Positions 62,627 to 64,000 of a stretch of DNA of 64,000 bases are shown here, piece by piece. Every line of letters starts with the position of its first letter. Positions within the stretch are counted from its first letter, which is position 1. The translations under genes were made by a program, and so were the position numbers. This DNA comes from Pseudomonas fluorescens (GTDB lineage: Bacteria > Pseudomonadota > Gammaproteobacteria > Pseudomonadales > Pseudomonadaceae): contig NZ_CP148752.1 of assembly GCF_040448305.1 (NCBI RefSeq), positions 3,286,001-3,350,000 on the forward strand, in the 5' to 3' direction. The notes beneath the pieces are model-generated. The model was given only the letters and a program-made list of their open reading frames with translations, was not told the origin of the DNA and ran no database searches.

Positions 62627-62724
62627 GTAGGAGCCAGCTTGCTGGCGATGGTCGTAAACGATAACGCGTGTGAACTGGATAAACGCGGTGCACTTGAGTC
62701 CATCGCTGGCAAGCCGGCTCCTAC
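62627..62724. repeat. REP pair of Pseudomonas type
   Basis: GTAGGAGCCAGCTTGCTGGC and GCTGGCAAGCCGGCTCCTAC face each other around a ~50-nt core. It differs from the other REP type seen at 745 and 24363. Located between two rightward genes. Confidence 0.8.
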
Positions 62725-62804
62725 AGGTATTGCTGCGGCAAACATGAGCTATCTTTTCAGCAACTCACCTGCATCAGGTGACCGCTGACAAGTCAGGACG
62801 TTTT

Positions 62805-64000
62805 ATGATTCGTTTGCCCCGACGCCACGCTCTCTTTGCCTTGACCATTGCCAGTACGCTCGCCGCCACTCCTCTGCCGGGGGCACAGAACCGCGCTGTC
62901 GAAGCCACCGCCGCCAGCGCGGTCGCGGGCCCTGTCGCCGGCACCAAAGTAACTGAACCGTACGTGCGCTTGATGGCGCGCGAGGCGTATTTCTGGGCCT
63001 GGCCGATGGCCAACATCTTCAATCGTCGCCAGGCGTTCAAAGACCTTCGCGAACCCGGCTTGATGGGCGGCATCGTACCCGTGGCCCCGATCAATCGGCT
63101 GTCGATGCTCAGCGACTACATCGACCCGGCCGAGCGGCTGGTGGCCTGCCCGAACCAGGACGTGGTGTACGGCGCCGGTAGCATCGCCCTGGACCTTGAG
63201 CCGGTGGTGCTGCAAGTGCCGGACTTCGACGGCCGCTTCTGGGTGTATCAGGTGGTCGACCTGCGTTCCGACAGCTTCGCCGAACTGGGCAAAATGTATA
63301 ACACCCAGCCAGGTTTCTACCTGTTGGTCGGCCCGGACTGGAATGGCAAGGTGCCGCCCGGCATTAAACGGGTGTACCGCTCGCGCACGAACACCGGGTT
63401 CGTGATCCCCCGGGTGTTCCAGGACGACACCGCCGCCGACCGCCAGGCCGTGCAGCCGGCATTGTCGGGCATCGACATGTACCCGCTGTCGCAATACGAC
63501 GGCAAGATGAAGAAGCGCAACTGGGCCAGGCTGCCGAAATTCCCGGCCCAGGCTTCTGATGGCAACGCCGAAACCAAATGGGTGGTACCGGAGAAGTTCT
63601 TCGACGAATTGCCGGCCCTGCTCAAGGACGCCAAGCCATTGCCGGGCGAAGAAGCCCGCTACGGGCAAATGGCCGCCCTGGCTGCCATCGCCAAGGCCGA
63701 CCCGCAACTGCGCGCCGCGATGATCGACGAGGCGAAAAAGGCCGACAAAGAAGTGATCGACCCGCTGTTGCAGTTCCGCAACTACGGCCTGCAATTGCCC
63801 AATCACTGGAGCACCGTCAGCAACGGCGCAGCGTTCGGCACCGACTATTTCACCCGTACCGCCGTCGCGCGCTCGAACATATTCGTCAATCAGCAGAAAG
63901 AGACCAAATACTTCTACCAGGACCTGGATGAGAACGGCCTGCGCCTCAACGGTCAGTACGGTTACAGCGTCACGTTCGCCAAAGGCAAGCTGCCGCCGGT
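62805..64000 (+). CDS. DUF1254/DUF1214-family exported protein, 5' part
   Basis: The frame opens at ATG 62805 (AGGA 7 nt upstream) and is still open at the window end, giving about 398 residues. N-terminal signal peptide (MIRLPRRHALFALTIASTLA). Blocks AREAYFWAWPMANIFNRR, DPAERLVACPNQDVVYGAG, VYQVVDLRSDSFAELG and VVPEKFFDELPALLKDA are those of DUF1254 proteins, whose function is not established. The C-terminal DUF1214 segment lies at or beyond the edge. It follows the secreted alpha/beta hydrolase, and the two may be a periplasmic pair. Confidence 0.9.
   Translation, partial: MIRLPRRHALFALTIASTLAATPLPGAQNRAVEATAASAVAGPVAGTKVTEPYVRLMAREAYFWAWPMANIFNRRQAFKDLREPGLMGGIVPVAPINRLSMLSDYIDPAERLVACPNQDVVYGAGSIALDLEPVVLQVPDFDGRFWVYQVVDLRSDSFAELGKMYNTQPGFYLLVGPDWNGKVPPGIKRVYRSRTNTGFVIPRVFQDDTAADRQAVQPALSGIDMYPLSQYDGKMKKRNWARLPKFPAQASDGNAETKWVVPEKFFDELPALLKDAKPLPGEEARYGQMAALAAIAKADPQLRAAMIDEAKKADKEVIDPLLQFRNYGLQLPNHWSTVSNGAAFGTDYFTRTAVARSNIFVNQQKETKYFYQDLDENGLRLNGQYGYSVTFAKGKLPP

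Noticed and set aside
62793..63806. Leftward open frame at the right end
   Set aside because: It is the antisense of the DUF1254 gene, which starts at 62805 and continues past the window edge.

Overview
The window looks like chromosomal DNA of a Pseudomonas, probably of the P. fluorescens/P. putida group. The signs are the high GC, the Pseudomonas-type REP sequences (about 745, 24363, 26593 and 62627), an OprD-family porin, a NahG-like salicylate hydroxylase, a PsmE-like RTX alginate epimerase and many ABC/MFS uptake systems beside small catabolic operons. No rRNA, tRNA, CRISPR array, phage gene or intact insertion sequence was seen.

Layout. (1) 1-5623: the end of a phospholipase-D/cardiolipin-synthase-type gene, then a 1612-residue secreted mannuronan C5-epimerase with RTX modules and an inserted SGNH esterase domain. 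(2) 5840-10160: an operon on the minus strand (MFS, OprD-like porin, RidA, RraA-like aldolase) whose upstream gene, an M20-type amidohydrolase, is cut off. (3) About 10150 is a sharp junction: the amidohydrolase has lost its 5' half and, facing away from it, an amino-acid ABC substrate-binding gene has also lost its 5' half. (4) 10150-17445: remains of an AapJQMP-type importer with RidA, an ornithine-cyclodeaminase-like protein, a CapA-like phosphatase and a GntR regulator with a clear pair of operator sites. (5) 17594-26581: arginine/ornithine metabolism: periplasmic broad-specificity racemase, ornithine cyclodeaminase, a HisJQMP-type importer, an Lrp-type regulator, CtlX and AstA-like genes. 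(6) 26937-30979: salicylate uptake and hydroxylation under a LysR regulator. (7) 31264-32500: an isolated thymidylate-kinase-like gene and a decayed gene. (8) 32860-39574: a TetR-controlled group with a 2-oxoglutarate oxygenase, a hydroxyacid dehydrogenase, a DgcA/N-methylproline-demethylase-type flavoenzyme, a pyrroline-5-carboxylate-reductase-like protein and an SDR. The regulator's probable operators are visible. (9) 39678-61273: a large island apparently devoted to betaine-like osmolytes. It holds two glycine-betaine-type ABC importers, a GbcA/Stc2-like Rieske oxygenase, a proline-racemase-family protein, a DAO-type oxidase, an aldehyde dehydrogenase, a DapA-family lyase, an MmgE/PrpD protein, a DMSP-lyase-family cupin and two GlxA-type regulators. 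(10) 61499-64000: a secreted alpha/beta hydrolase and a DUF1254 protein that runs off the end.

Regions 8 and 9 together contain one member of every enzyme class needed to import and break down a cyclic betaine such as proline betaine or hydroxyproline betaine: demethylation by the Rieske enzyme and the flavoenzyme, inversion or dehydration, oxidation, DapA-type deamination and semialdehyde oxidation. That assignment is inferred from enzyme classes and context. Several proteins depart from the textbook families: the proline-racemase-like protein has Gly in place of the second catalytic Cys, and the Rieske enzyme has no reductase gene nearby. The true substrate may therefore be something else.
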